A DNA stretch of 64,000 nt. Origin: Rickettsiella endosymbiont of Miltochrista miniata (GTDB lineage Bacteria; Pseudomonadota; Gammaproteobacteria; Diplorickettsiales; Diplorickettsiaceae). The stretch covers positions 1,457,402-1,521,401 of the forward strand of contig NZ_OZ035017.1 in the NCBI RefSeq assembly GCF_964031245.1, read 5' to 3'. Numbering within the stretch: position 1 is the first letter of the stretch; each line of letters begins with the position of its first letter. Below the pieces are notes generated by a model. That model was given only the letters and a program-made list of their open reading frames with translations, had not been told where the DNA came from and searched no databases. The translations under genes and the position numbers were made by a program. Shown here one piece after another: positions 8,720 through 16,939 of the stretch.

Positions 8720-11700
8720 TGCTCTTCTAGCCAAGTTTTAACGGCCATGTAATTTACCTTACCACTACCTAATAATGGCATACTATCAATAAAATATAAT
8801 CTTCGCGGTAAACTTAATTCAGAAAATCCCTTTTCTTTGAATGCTTTAATAAGAATAGCTCGAGTTGCCAATTTATAATCTGTAACTAAAACAAGTTGTT
8901 CCCCTTTTTTCGCATCGGGAACACTTAATATTGCATGGTGTTTATCAGGCCATAAGTCATAAATTATATTCTCTATTGCTGTTAAAGAAACCATTTCACC
9001 ACTAATTTTTGCAAAGCGTTTCGCCCTATCTTTTATAGATAGATATCCTTCGTCATCCACCTCCACAATATCTCCCGTATCATACCAACCATGGCTGGGA
9101 GGGATAATTTCACCAATTTGTTCTTTGCTTAAGTAACCTAACATTACATTAGGGCCTGATATCAATAAACGTCCTCCCTGCTTAATTTCAGGAACAGGTT
9201 CAATCTCATAGCGGATACCCGGTAAGAAATTACCTACGGTACCTGGTTTATTTTGCATCGGTGTATTCACACTAATAACTGGAGAGGCTTCTGTCACACC
9301 ATAACCTTCAAAAATACGAATTCCAAATTTTTCCATCCATAGTTTGCGTGTTTTTTCTTTTAATTTTTCTGCACCGGCAAAAACATAACGAATGCTATAA
9401 AAATCATAGGGATGGGCATAACGACCATAGCCGGCTAAAAAAGTATCTGCTCCAAACATGATAGTGGCATTACATTCATAAATCATATTAGGAACTTTAC
9501 GATAATGTAAAGGAGATGGATAAATAAAGGTTTTTATTCCATGATAGATGGGTAAGATGATGCATGCAGTTAATCCAAACGCATGAAAAAATGGTAATGA
9601 ACTAAAGAAAATATCTCGCTGATTAAAATCGACCTGTGTAGTCACTTGGGCAAGATTTGCCTGTATATTTTTATGACTGAGAACCACTCCTTTAGGCTCA
9701 CCCTCTGACCCGGAGGTAAATAAAATAACTGCTGGATCTTGTGGGTTAGTACCTTTTTTTAATTTTTTATAATAATAATACTGGGGAAATCGGCTTAGTA
9801 AACTCGCACGAAGTTTGTCTTTCCAAGTAATTTCTTCTTTTATATCTTCTAAATAAATAATTCGAATAGATTTTTCATTCAATCGGTTAACAAGATCAAA
9901 TAGATTACCTACTTCAATAAATTTTCTGGAGGTGAATATGCTATGAACCTGAGCAATCCTACAGGCTGATTCTATTTGCGCAAAACCCGCTGTGTAATTT
10001 AATAACGCAGGTACTCTACCATAGGCTTGTAAAGCAAAAAAATTAACGACTGCAGTCACCGTGTTAGGCAACAAAAGTCCTACTGCTTCCTGATACTTAG
10101 TATAACGACAAATGTAAGGACCTAAAATAAAACAACGAGTTATTAATTGATTATAGTTAATGGGCACTCGGGCAATATCTTCTAATATTTTTGTAGGACC
10201 CTTATGAATTGATTTCGCTTCTAATAAAGATTGAAATAAGGTTTTATTATAATCTGTGCTTCTAAATAACATCTCCACCATCATGTCATAAAGCTGATTA
10301 CTAATGAGTTGTCTCCTTTTACGACTACTCATAGTAGGATCAACAATAAATTTTCTAGGTGGTAAAATTGAAATGTAAATTTTAGGAAACCAACGTATTT
10401 GGACTTTTCCACGTAAGCGGGAGAAAGGAGTATATTGCGCACCTTGTAAACGAATAGGCAGTAAATTAACTTTTGCATGATCCGCTATTAACCCCGGCCC
10501 TTCATAAAGCTTCATCAACGCACCGGTGGTGGTAATTCTTCCTTCAGGAAAAATTACACATTTTTGTCCTTTTTTTACCTCCTTAATTAAAGTCTTGATA
10601 GCTAAAGGATTCAAAGGATCTAACTCAAAAACTTTAGAAAAATATAAAAAAGGTCGTATCCACCAAATACGTGATGTAAAACTATTAATCGCGAATAAAA
10701 GCTCATCGGGTAAAAATGCATAAAGGAGTACCACATCTAGAAAAGAAGTATGGTTCGCTATAATAACTACACTTTCACCTGCCTCTTTATAATTCTCAAA
10801 ACCATTTAACTTCACATCATATAGACATCTCAATATTTTTCGTAAAATTGGTTTAATCAATCCTTGTGGTATTAATCGTGTGGCATATATGGCCAATCCT
10901 GTATTAATAACCCCCAATAGTAAAAAAATCTGCGCAACACTTAAATCAACTTTAAGTAAAAAAACAATAATGATACTGGAGAGAACTATAAAAAAAGAAT
11001 TAATAATGTTTGTCGCGCCTATTGTACGCGCACGATGTTCGGTAGCAGTATCAGTTTGAATTAAGGCATAAAGAGGCACTGCATACATCCCCCCACTCAC
11101 TGATAAACCTAACAAGTCTATACAAATTCGCCAATGTAGTAAGGAATTAAAAAAGCCAGAGAAATTAATTAGTTCTTGTGGATTATAGATAGAATGATTG
11201 GACGCAAAATAAAGATCAATCATAAAAATACTCATCAACCAAAGGCTAACGGGTATCCATTTCATACTTATTCTATGTTTTAATAATCGATTACAAACCA
11301 ATGAACCACAAGCAACACCTACTGTAAAAATAGCTAAAAAAAGTGTCACCACACTCGCATCTGCATGCAAAATATTCTTAGTAAAACTAGGAAATTGCGT
11401 TAAAAAAGTAGAGCCTATTATCCAAAACCAAGAAATAGCGAGTATCGCTAAAAAAACCTTTTTTTCAGTTCTTACTTGTTGAATAATGTTTATTGATGAT
11501 TGAATAAAATTTAAATTCAATTTTAAATTTGGATTTGCTTTAGTGGTTGCCGGAATATAAAAACTAGCGAATAATCCCAAGCCCGCAATAGAAATTATTA
11601 TGGTTGAAATCCATCTTAAATCCGTATGATTAGCTATTAATAAGCCGCCTAATATAGTTCCTATCAAAATAGCAATAAATGTACTTGCTTCAACTAATGC

Positions 11701-12177
11701 GTTACCTGCAATTAATTCATTCTTTTCCAATAAATCCGGTAAAATAGCGTATTTAATGGGGCCAAAAAAACTCGAATGTATCCCCATAAAAAATAAAACT
11801 AACATCAATAAACTTACTGAATGGAGGTAAAAACCTAAGCTTGCCAGTAACATAAAAGTACATTCGAAGCCTTTGATAATAATCGTCAAATATCTTCGAC
11901 TTAGCTTATCGGCTAACTGTCCTGCGAATGCTGAGAAAAGAAAAAAAGGTAAAATAAACAATCCAGCCGCTAGAGTAACTGAAAGCTGCTGCAACAATAG
12001 GGATTGTGTGATGAGTTGATAAGTAATTAAGATAATTAATGCATTTTTAAAGACATTATCATTAAATGCCCCCAAGAATTGAACTAACAATAAGGGCACA
12101 AATCGTCGATTTTTTAGCAAAGAAAACTGCGTAAATACGGGCATAAACCCTCTCATGAGGCCGAGCAAACGCCCCAT
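8704..12177 (-). CDS. aas: LplT-PlsC-acyl-ACP synthetase fusion (lysophospholipid transporter/acyltransferase)
   Basis: This 1157-aa membrane protein has three parts. Residues about 20-435 are an MFS carrier like LplT, which flips lysophospholipids inward. Residues about 450-620 are a PlsC-type acyltransferase with the HX4D motif H476-D481 (NHTSFLD) and FPEGR near 543. Residues about 640-1157 are an AMP-forming acyl-ACP synthetase with TSGSEGEPKG (821-830) and YDTGD. Together they would re-acylate lysophosphatidylethanolamine. A second possible start, ATG 12144 (residue 12), has AGAGGG just upstream and may be the real one. The last codons and TGA stop lie inside the palindromic element at 8595-8719. 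Confidence 0.93.
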   Translation of the reverse strand: MGRLLGLMRGFMPVFTQFSLLKNRRFVPLLLVQFLGAFNDNVFKNALIILITYQLITQSLLLQQLSVTLAAGLFILPFFLFSAFAGQLADKLSRRYLTIIIKGFECTFMLLASLGFYLHSVSLLMLVLFFMGIHSSFFGPIKYAILPDLLEKNELIAGNALVEASTFIAILIGTILGGLLIANHTDLRWISTIIISIAGLGLFASFYIPATTKANPNLKLNLNFIQSSINIIQQVRTEKKVFLAILAISWFWIIGSTFLTQFPSFTKNILHADASVVTLFLAIFTVGVACGSLVCNRLLKHRISMKWIPVSLWLMSIFMIDLYFASNHSIYNPQELINFSGFFNSLLHWRICIDLLGLSVSGGMYAVPLYALIQTDTATEHRARTIGATNIINSFFIVLSSIIIVFLLKVDLSVAQIFLLLGVINTGLAIYATRLIPQGLIKPILRKILRCLYDVKLNGFENYKEAGESVVIIANHTSFLDVVLLYAFLPDELLFAINSFTSRIWWIRPFLYFSKVFELDPLNPLAIKTLIKEVKKGQKCVIFPEGRITTTGALMKLYEGPGLIADHAKVNLLPIRLQGAQYTPFSRLRGKVQIRWFPKIYISILPPRKFIVDPTMSSRKRRQLISNQLYDMMVEMLFRSTDYNKTLFQSLLEAKSIHKGPTKILEDIARVPINYNQLITRCFILGPYICRYTKYQEAVGLLLPNTVTAVVNFFALQAYGRVPALLNYTAGFAQIESACRIAQVHSIFTSRKFIEVGNLFDLVNRLNEKSIRIIYLEDIKEEITWKDKLRASLLSRFPQYYYYKKLKKGTNPQDPAVILFTSGSEGEPKGVVLSHKNIQANLAQVTTQVDFNQRDIFFSSLPFFHAFGLTACIILPIYHGIKTFIYPSPLHYRKVPNMIYECNATIMFGADTFLAGYGRYAHPYDFYSIRYVFAGAEKLKEKTRKLWMEKFGIRIFEGYGVTEASPVISVNTPMQNKPGTVGNFLPGIRYEIEPVPEIKQGGRLLISGPNVMLGYLSKEQIGEIIPPSHGWYDTGDIVEVDDEGYLSIKDRAKRFAKISGEMVSLTAIENIIYDLWPDKHHAILSVPDAKKGEQLVLVTDYKLATRAILIKAFKEKGFSELSLPRRLYFIDSMPLLGSGKVNYMAVKTWLEEQHNPA

Positions 12178-12460
12178 TTAAAAAATTTTACCAGTATAAC
12201 ATACGAAAATTGCTTGCTTTTAAACCTATTTTTATAAATTCTGACAAGAATTTCAAGCCAGGTTAGTAAAATTAAATGAGATTAAGGAAAAAACTGAATA
12301 AATAGCTTAAAAAATTATAGGGTGCAAGACTTAACTGTAATGAATAGACCAGTTGATATTAATTGATTGCGCAGGTATTATCCTTACCCGCAGTTGGCAC
12401 AAGTTTTTTGCGCATAAAGCGGCTTAACATGCCAACGCTTAACATAAGTTTGGTAGAATA
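12178..12460. other. 283-bp gap between aas and the tRNA cluster
   Basis: I see no gene here. It should hold the divergent promoters of aas and the tRNA run. A GCAGGTATTATCCTTACCCGC patch (about 12370-12390) is partly palindromic, but I cannot assign it. GCTTAACAT occurs twice just before the first tRNA. Confidence 0.4.
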
Positions 12461-12537
12461 CGGGGTATAGCGCAGTCTGGTAGCGCGCCTGCTTTGGGAG
12501 CAGGATGTCGGGGGTTCGAATCCCTCTACCCCGACCA
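12461..12537 (+). tRNA. tRNA-Pro(UGG)
   Basis: The acceptor stem CGGGGTA pairs with TACCCCG, then ACCA is encoded. The anticodon loop TTTGGGA gives UGG. It is the first of four tRNAs within 500 bp. Confidence 0.97.
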
Positions 12538-12697
12538 ATTATTTATACTTAGTTTTACTCATTAACTAGTAAAGTATATTGTATAATTTTTGATCTTAAC
12601 ATCCAAAGGTATATTAATTTAGATAAAAATTAACTTTTGATCAGGATATGAACCCTGTTATTTAAACTTTTATTAAGATGGTAATTTTTCAGGAATA

Positions 12698-12774
12698 GCG
12701 CCTGTAGCTCATCTGGATAGAGCATCGGCCTTCTAAGCCGAGGGTAGCAGGTTCGAGTCCTGCCAGGCGCACCA
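12698..12774 (+). tRNA. tRNA-Arg(UCU)
   Basis: The acceptor stem GCGCCTG pairs with CAGGCGC, followed by encoded ACCA. The anticodon loop CTTCTAA gives UCU. Confidence 0.97.
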
Positions 12775-12802
12775 ATTCATAATTGCGCTCTTATGTTTAA
12801 TG

Positions 12803-12878
12803 GTGGACGTAGCTCAGTTGGTAGAGCCCCGGATTGTGATTCCGGTTGTCGTGGGTTCGATCCCCATCGTTCACCCCA
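12803..12878 (+). tRNA. tRNA-His(GUG)
   Basis: The acceptor stem GTGGACG pairs with CGTTCAC. The discriminator is C and a G precedes position 1 (12802), as required for histidine identity (G-1:C73). The anticodon loop TTGTGAT gives GUG. CCA is encoded. Confidence 0.97.
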
Positions 12879-12883
12879 TTTTT

Positions 12884-12959
12884 GGGCCGTTAGCTCAGCT
12901 GGTAGAGCAGTAGACTCTTAATCTATTGGTCGATGGTTCGATCCCATCACGGCCCACCA
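12884..12959 (+). tRNA. tRNA-Lys(CUU)
   Basis: The acceptor stem GGGCCGT pairs with ACGGCCC, then ACCA. The anticodon loop CTCTTAA gives CUU, which reads the AAG codon. In an AT-rich genome a UUU tRNA is also expected elsewhere. Confidence 0.95.
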
Positions 12960-12983
12960 AAATTTCTCCTTAAAATCAAATAT

Positions 12984-14396
12984 TTATACAACTTTAGCAC
13001 TCGCGCTCATAGAACTATTGGTTGCAAGTGCTGATAGTGTGGACCTATGTGCAGATTGCTCTACAATGCTAAAAAACCCCCGACTAATGACTTGGGATAT
13101 AGGCATAACTTTAGCGCGAGTATTATTTTCATGTGTAGATAATAGTTGCAGGGGATCTACGGAGTCTAAAATAATAGACGTATTCCCCGCTTCTCGTCTT
13201 AAGCTTCCTTTAACATGCCTCTGAGCAGTTGAAACCACGCTCATCATCACTTCGAGCTCTGCTTGCAAAGCCTGTAAATTTTCTGTGAAACTATTCACCT
13301 CTTCTAAATTTATCTGAGATTCTCGGCTTAAATGTTCAAGCTCCTCTTTTCTATCCTCTAGAATATGCCAAACCCAGCGTAATTCGTCTTTTCTTTTGCT
13401 CATACTATTCAGATGAGCTAGCTGCGTCTCTATACAAACAAGTAATTCTTTCCATATTGCTTTTTGTTCTGTTGTAATAAAAACAACTTGTGGAATTCTC
13501 TGAGATGATAAAGTCTCTCGAGTTCTTTTTACAAAAAAATTTTGTAACCAGCCGTAAAGTTTTTTCCCTTCGTTCACTATGACTTGAAATAGCATAAGTT
13601 GGGCATTAAATTGATCAAGATCAAATACATAAGCTTGGCCTTGTTTGGCTTCAAGTACGCACCGACCCAGCTGCATTGCAGAGTTATTGTCTTTGCTGGA
13701 GTTATTTGTATTAGTATTCTGCAAGATATTACGCTGCTTACTTACTTCCCAATCACAATGTCCAATCAATAAATTTTTCTCACTACCTGGAGCCAAATAA
13801 GTAATATGTGAATAGGGAAACCCCATGATATCTGCTAAGGTCCTTGCTACACTGTTGCTGTTTCCTCCCTTGCAAAAAAATAGTAAAGCCCAGTAATCAA
13901 TATCCAATTTCGTAATTTTAGCCGAAGCATTTAATGCTTTATACCAATGGGTATAAATTTCTTCTCTCGGTGCAACCAGATATGTCCGTGAATGTTGATC
14001 TAAACGATACAATCCTGAGAAACCGAAATTATTAGGTTTTATAGGGCTTTGCTTATCAAGTGGATATATCCAAGTTTGTATGCGATTGACCCACCAACCC
14101 TTATGTGTCGGTTTATTGGTTTTCCTATCTGTTTTTAAACCATGTATTTCACTGACAATATATCCTCTATTATCGTAAAGTACCCAAAAATTGTGGGCAA
14201 AATTCAGAAAACCATATTTTTCAAGCATAAATTCACGCATCTCAATAGTATAGTTTTCGCTTTTCAAACGTCCTAGTCTTCGAGACCCCTCCTCTACAGC
14301 GTTCTCTTCTAAGGAATTAGAAAGGATAGATTCTTTATCAGAAACCAGGTTTATGGTAAGAGTTTTTTTGGTTATACTTAAGGTTGTTTGCCGCAT
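12984..14396 (-). CDS. Unrecognised 470-aa protein, possible effector
   Basis: I do not recognise this protein with certainty. There is no signal peptide or membrane segment. Residues 68-86 (HNFWVLYDNRGYIVSEIHG) and 175-192 (CKGGNSNSVARTLADIMG) recall blocks in papain-like or NlpC-like toxin domains with an 'NSNS' motif, but this is by eye. Residues about 335-385 are charged and heptad-like (KRKDELRWVWHILEDRKEELEHL), a probable coiled coil. The ATG at 14396 has AAAGGA 8 nt upstream. The gene stands alone next to a tRNA cluster, a common site for accessory genes. A role as a secreted effector is inference only. Confidence 0.75.
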   Translation of the reverse strand: MRQTTLSITKKTLTINLVSDKESILSNSLEENAVEEGSRRLGRLKSENYTIEMREFMLEKYGFLNFAHNFWVLYDNRGYIVSEIHGLKTDRKTNKPTHKGWWVNRIQTWIYPLDKQSPIKPNNFGFSGLYRLDQHSRTYLVAPREEIYTHWYKALNASAKITKLDIDYWALLFFCKGGNSNSVARTLADIMGFPYSHITYLAPGSEKNLLIGHCDWEVSKQRNILQNTNTNNSSKDNNSAMQLGRCVLEAKQGQAYVFDLDQFNAQLMLFQVIVNEGKKLYGWLQNFFVKRTRETLSSQRIPQVVFITTEQKAIWKELLVCIETQLAHLNSMSKRKDELRWVWHILEDRKEELEHLSRESQINLEEVNSFTENLQALQAELEVMMSVVSTAQRHVKGSLRREAGNTSIILDSVDPLQLLSTHENNTRAKVMPISQVISRGFFSIVEQSAHRSTLSALATNSSMSASAKVV

Positions 14397-14445
14397 GATT
14401 TATATCCTTTTTTTAAAAAAAACTATGATCCCCTAATCTAATATT

Positions 14446-14577
14446 TTAATTATCGTACCACCACCTTGTGCTCAGATTACCTGCAATCCCAGTAAATACG
14501 CGAGGATCCTGGTCCAGAAAATATTTCTTATTAAATGGCAACATGCACAATATTCTGTGAATGCTATCACTGAGCAC
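14446..14577 (-). pseudogene. Possible gene fragment of 43 codons, unrecognised
   Basis: A GTG-started minus-strand frame runs to a TAA. Its translation includes CMLPFNKKYFLDQDPRVFTG and GNLSTRWWYDN, which looks protein-like in composition (Trp, Pro, Gly, balanced charge) for such AT-rich surroundings. An in-frame stop lies three codons upstream, so it is either a tiny gene or the remains of a longer one. It ends 50 bp before the start of the 470-aa gene. I cannot name the family. Confidence 0.3.
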
Positions 14578-14694
14578 AATTTTTTACCTTTAAAAATAAA
14601 TTACGTTAATTTGCTCGATAAGTCCTTATAACTTGTTTCGTTATTTTTTTTGACTAAACTGAAAAAAGTATTAATTCTATCTAAGGAGATTTGT

Positions 14695-14847
14695 ATGCCT
14701 CTTGTTAAAGGAAAAGCCGCCAAAACTTCTAAAGGATTTTCAGCTAATGTGAAACAAGAGATTAAAGCAGGAAAACCTCAGAAGCAAGCAGTTGCTATTG
14801 CTTATAGCATGGCACGAAAAAAAACCAGAAAAAGCAAAAAAAAATAG
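14695..14847 (+). CDS. Small, highly basic protein of unknown function
   Basis: This 50-aa protein is rich in Lys and Arg, ends in a run of basic residues (RKKTRKSKKK) and contains AGKPQKQAVAIAYSMARKK. I chose ATG 14695 because AAGGAG lies 9 nt upstream; the frame is open upstream but without an SD. Similar small proteins with the 'AGKPQKQAVAIA' pattern occur widely in bacteria and phages without known function. A nucleic-acid-binding role is plausible from charge alone. Convergent with the glycosyltransferase remnant. Confidence 0.75.
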   Translation: MPLVKGKAAKTSKGFSANVKQEIKAGKPQKQAVAIAYSMARKKTRKSKKK

Positions 14848-14853
14848 TTATTT

Positions 14854-15060
14854 TCAGACATCAAAATCATTTGGAAAGTAATTCTTAACAAAATAAAGCG
14901 GTCTTTTTTTTATCTCATTAAAGGTTCTCCTCAAATATTCACCAATAATGCCTAAGGTAAATAATTGTATACTACCTAAAAATAAAATAATCACCATTAA
15001 AAAAGGATAACCTCTTGCGGAGTTGCTCGATAAAAAATATAGATAAAGACATACTTTCTT
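14854..15060 (-). pseudogene. C-terminal remnant of a GtrB/DPM-like family 2 glycosyltransferase
   Basis: The minus strand reads a membrane-helix segment (GYPFLMVIILFLGSIQLFTL), then GIIGEYLRRTFNEIKKRPLYFV, and ends in a TGA at 14854. LGIIGEYLxR.yxExkxRPLY is the conserved tail of bactoprenol glucosyl/mannosyltransferases. The catalytic GT2 domain is absent. The fragment starts directly after the gtrA stop codon and in the same frame, so the two are separated only by a TGA. GtrA normally works with such a transferase. Confidence 0.75.
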
Positions 15061-15450
15061 TCATATGGAATGTTTATTAGAACCGAAGGTCCAGTATCGA
15101 TGTACCAAGAAATTCCAAAACAAAATTACGCCTGAAGCTAAAATTTGACTTATTATATAGGTATAATAGATTAGAAAAATTTTCATTAATAAGAAATTAA
15201 GAAAAAGTCCAAACATAGAATTCAGTGTAAACCTTACTAAAGATTTTTTATGCGATAAACTACTTTTAAAAGTAAAGTAATGATTTAAAGTATAATTAAC
15301 CAAAGCCCCAGCAATATAACCAATAGTAGAAGCACAAATAGGTTTTATAAAGAGAAATTCAACAAAACTTATTAAAATTGAAAATTGAATCAATGCTGAT
15401 AGAGCACCTACTATGAAAAAACGTGAGAATTGTTTTGTGATAGCTTTCAT
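15061..15450 (-). CDS. gtrA: GtrA family membrane protein
   Basis: GtrA-like proteins have four transmembrane helices and are thought to flip undecaprenyl-linked sugars. The 129-aa protein shows the family blocks FFIVGALSALIQF, NYTLNHYFTFKSS and NFLVHRYWTFG. I prefer ATG 15450 (MKAITKQFSRFFIVG); an upstream ATG at 15498 would add 16 residues. The partner glycosyltransferase seems to be lost, since only its last 68 codons follow. The gene may therefore be on the way to decay, or serve another transferase. Confidence 0.85.
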   Translation of the reverse strand: MKAITKQFSRFFIVGALSALIQFSILISFVEFLFIKPICASTIGYIAGALVNYTLNHYFTFKSSLSHKKSLVRFTLNSMFGLFLNFLLMKIFLIYYTYIISQILASGVILFWNFLVHRYWTFGSNKHSI

Positions 15451-15520
15451 AAAGGTGTTATGACTCGTAAGAATAAAAAAAACGCATTTTCCCGACATAA
15501 TAAATAAATTATTTTCCCTG

Positions 15521-15708
15521 TTAACCTAAGTTTATAGCTTTATACAATCTTCCTAGTTTAGGATAAATTTTATCATTAATTACAAAATAATTTTTTTCCT
15601 TAGCAAATCAAGCATCTCGTAAAGGGGGCTAGGATAAATTAACCTATCGGTTTCAGCTGCGACACTTAATCCTGTAGCCACAAAATCGTTCGAATAGACT
15701 GGAAACTC
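15521..15708 (-). pseudogene. Frameshifted gene remnant, family not recognised
   Basis: Two overlapping minus-strand frames read as one protein segment. The first contains SNDFVATGLSVAAETDRLIY and PSPLYEMLDLLRKK. After one base change in the A7 run at 15594-15600, the second continues NYFVINDKIYPKLGRLYKAI and ends at TAA 15521. The break point is a homopolymer, typical of a decay frameshift (or a sequencing error). A stop closes the frame upstream at 15709. It lies downstream of the siderophore pair on the same strand and may once have belonged to it. Confidence 0.45.
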
Positions 15709-15752
15709 TTAGTTTGTAGTATAACTTGCTTGGCCGTCAGAGTATAATCTCC

Positions 15753-16937
15753 TCAATTATAGCGCAAAGATAGAATAGCCAAGAAAAAATAAAAAAAACC
15801 GATAAAGATAAAACTTATCATAAAGCGACCCTCTGCTTGGACTGTAGAACCAATCATGATACCCAATAAATTTCCTAGCTTTAATGAAGTATTACCCAAA
15901 CCCACTATTTGTGAGCGTCTGTCATTTTTGATCCCTTTTAACAAAAACGTAAAAAGTATCAAAGAAATAGCGCCCAGACTTATTCCCAGAAATAAACTTA
16001 GTATAAACGCCAAATAAGCTTTGGTAACAAAAGCATAGCCACAATAGACTAAGCCACTTACCAACAATGCTATAATTAAAATTCTCTTTCCCCAAACTAA
16101 ACGATTATTCTGTCTATCAATGACTCGACCAAGATTAGGGGTAGTTAATGACATCGTCAAAGCCATTAATGCATAAATGATCCCTATTGTTATATTACCC
16201 GAATGCAATTGCTCAACGACATACAAAGAAAAAAAAGGCGTCGACATCCATCGCGCAGCTTGAGTAAAACAAATTAGAAAAAGTAAAAAATTTTCACCAG
16301 GATAAATTGTTTTTATCTTTTTAATTTTATTTGTTATATTTTCTTTGTGAAATGGATTTTCAATTAAAAACTTACCTAATAAAACTGAAACTAGGGCACA
16401 AACAAAACCTGAAGTCATAAAAATAGATAGATATCCGTAATAATTAGCTAAAAATCCCCCGCATATGGGTCCTACAATGCTGCCCAATGCTGTAGCTGAT
16501 TGTAAACGACCGACTATCTGACTGTGTGCGTTGATAGGGGTAATTTTCAATGACCATGCTTGCGCAGCTGCCGTAAAACCTGCCAGAGCCCCTTGTAACA
16601 ACCTAATCAATAGGATCCACCATGGATTTTTGAAAAAAATTAATGCCCATTGGGTAATGGCCAATGCAAATCCTGCACGTAGTATCATTTTTTTATAGCC
16701 GCTATATTCACCTATTTTAGTCCATAATAACGTGGTAAAAATTGTTGTAAGCATTGGAGCCATATAAATAGCTCCTGTCCAATATTGTAATATGTTAGCG
16801 TCAAAAGAATAGTATGAAGATAAAATTAATGGCCAATAGGGATCACTCATATCAAGCATAGCAATAATAATTAGCTGGCTAAGCATTATATAACGTGTCT
16901 GCTGACCCCAAGAAGAATCTGATGCAGCAAGCTTCAT
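15753..16937 (-). CDS. MFS transporter, probable siderophore exporter
   Basis: This 394-aa inner-membrane protein has about twelve hydrophobic helices and the DHA-type MFS layout. The loop-2 region reads WTKIGEYSGYKKMIL, and helix 5 has GRLQSATALGSIVGPICGG (motif C, typical of drug/H+ antiporters). Its start is 2 bp after the stop of the IucA/IucC synthetase gene, so the two form an operon. In Legionella the equivalent pair (lbtA-lbtB) makes and exports legiobactin. The export role is inferred from that context. Confidence 0.85.
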   Translation of the reverse strand: MKLAASDSSWGQQTRYIMLSQLIIIAMLDMSDPYWPLILSSYYSFDANILQYWTGAIYMAPMLTTIFTTLLWTKIGEYSGYKKMILRAGFALAITQWALIFFKNPWWILLIRLLQGALAGFTAAAQAWSLKITPINAHSQIVGRLQSATALGSIVGPICGGFLANYYGYLSIFMTSGFVCALVSVLLGKFLIENPFHKENITNKIKKIKTIYPGENFLLFLICFTQAARWMSTPFFSLYVVEQLHSGNITIGIIYALMALTMSLTTPNLGRVIDRQNNRLVWGKRILIIALLVSGLVYCGYAFVTKAYLAFILSLFLGISLGAISLILFTFLLKGIKNDRRSQIVGLGNTSLKLGNLLGIMIGSTVQAEGRFMISFIFIGFFYFFLAILSLRYN

Positions 16938-16939
16938 GA

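Noticed and set aside
12461..12959. tRNA cluster as an integration site with a genomic island
   Set aside because: No integrase gene and no duplicated tRNA 3' end was seen on either side in this window.
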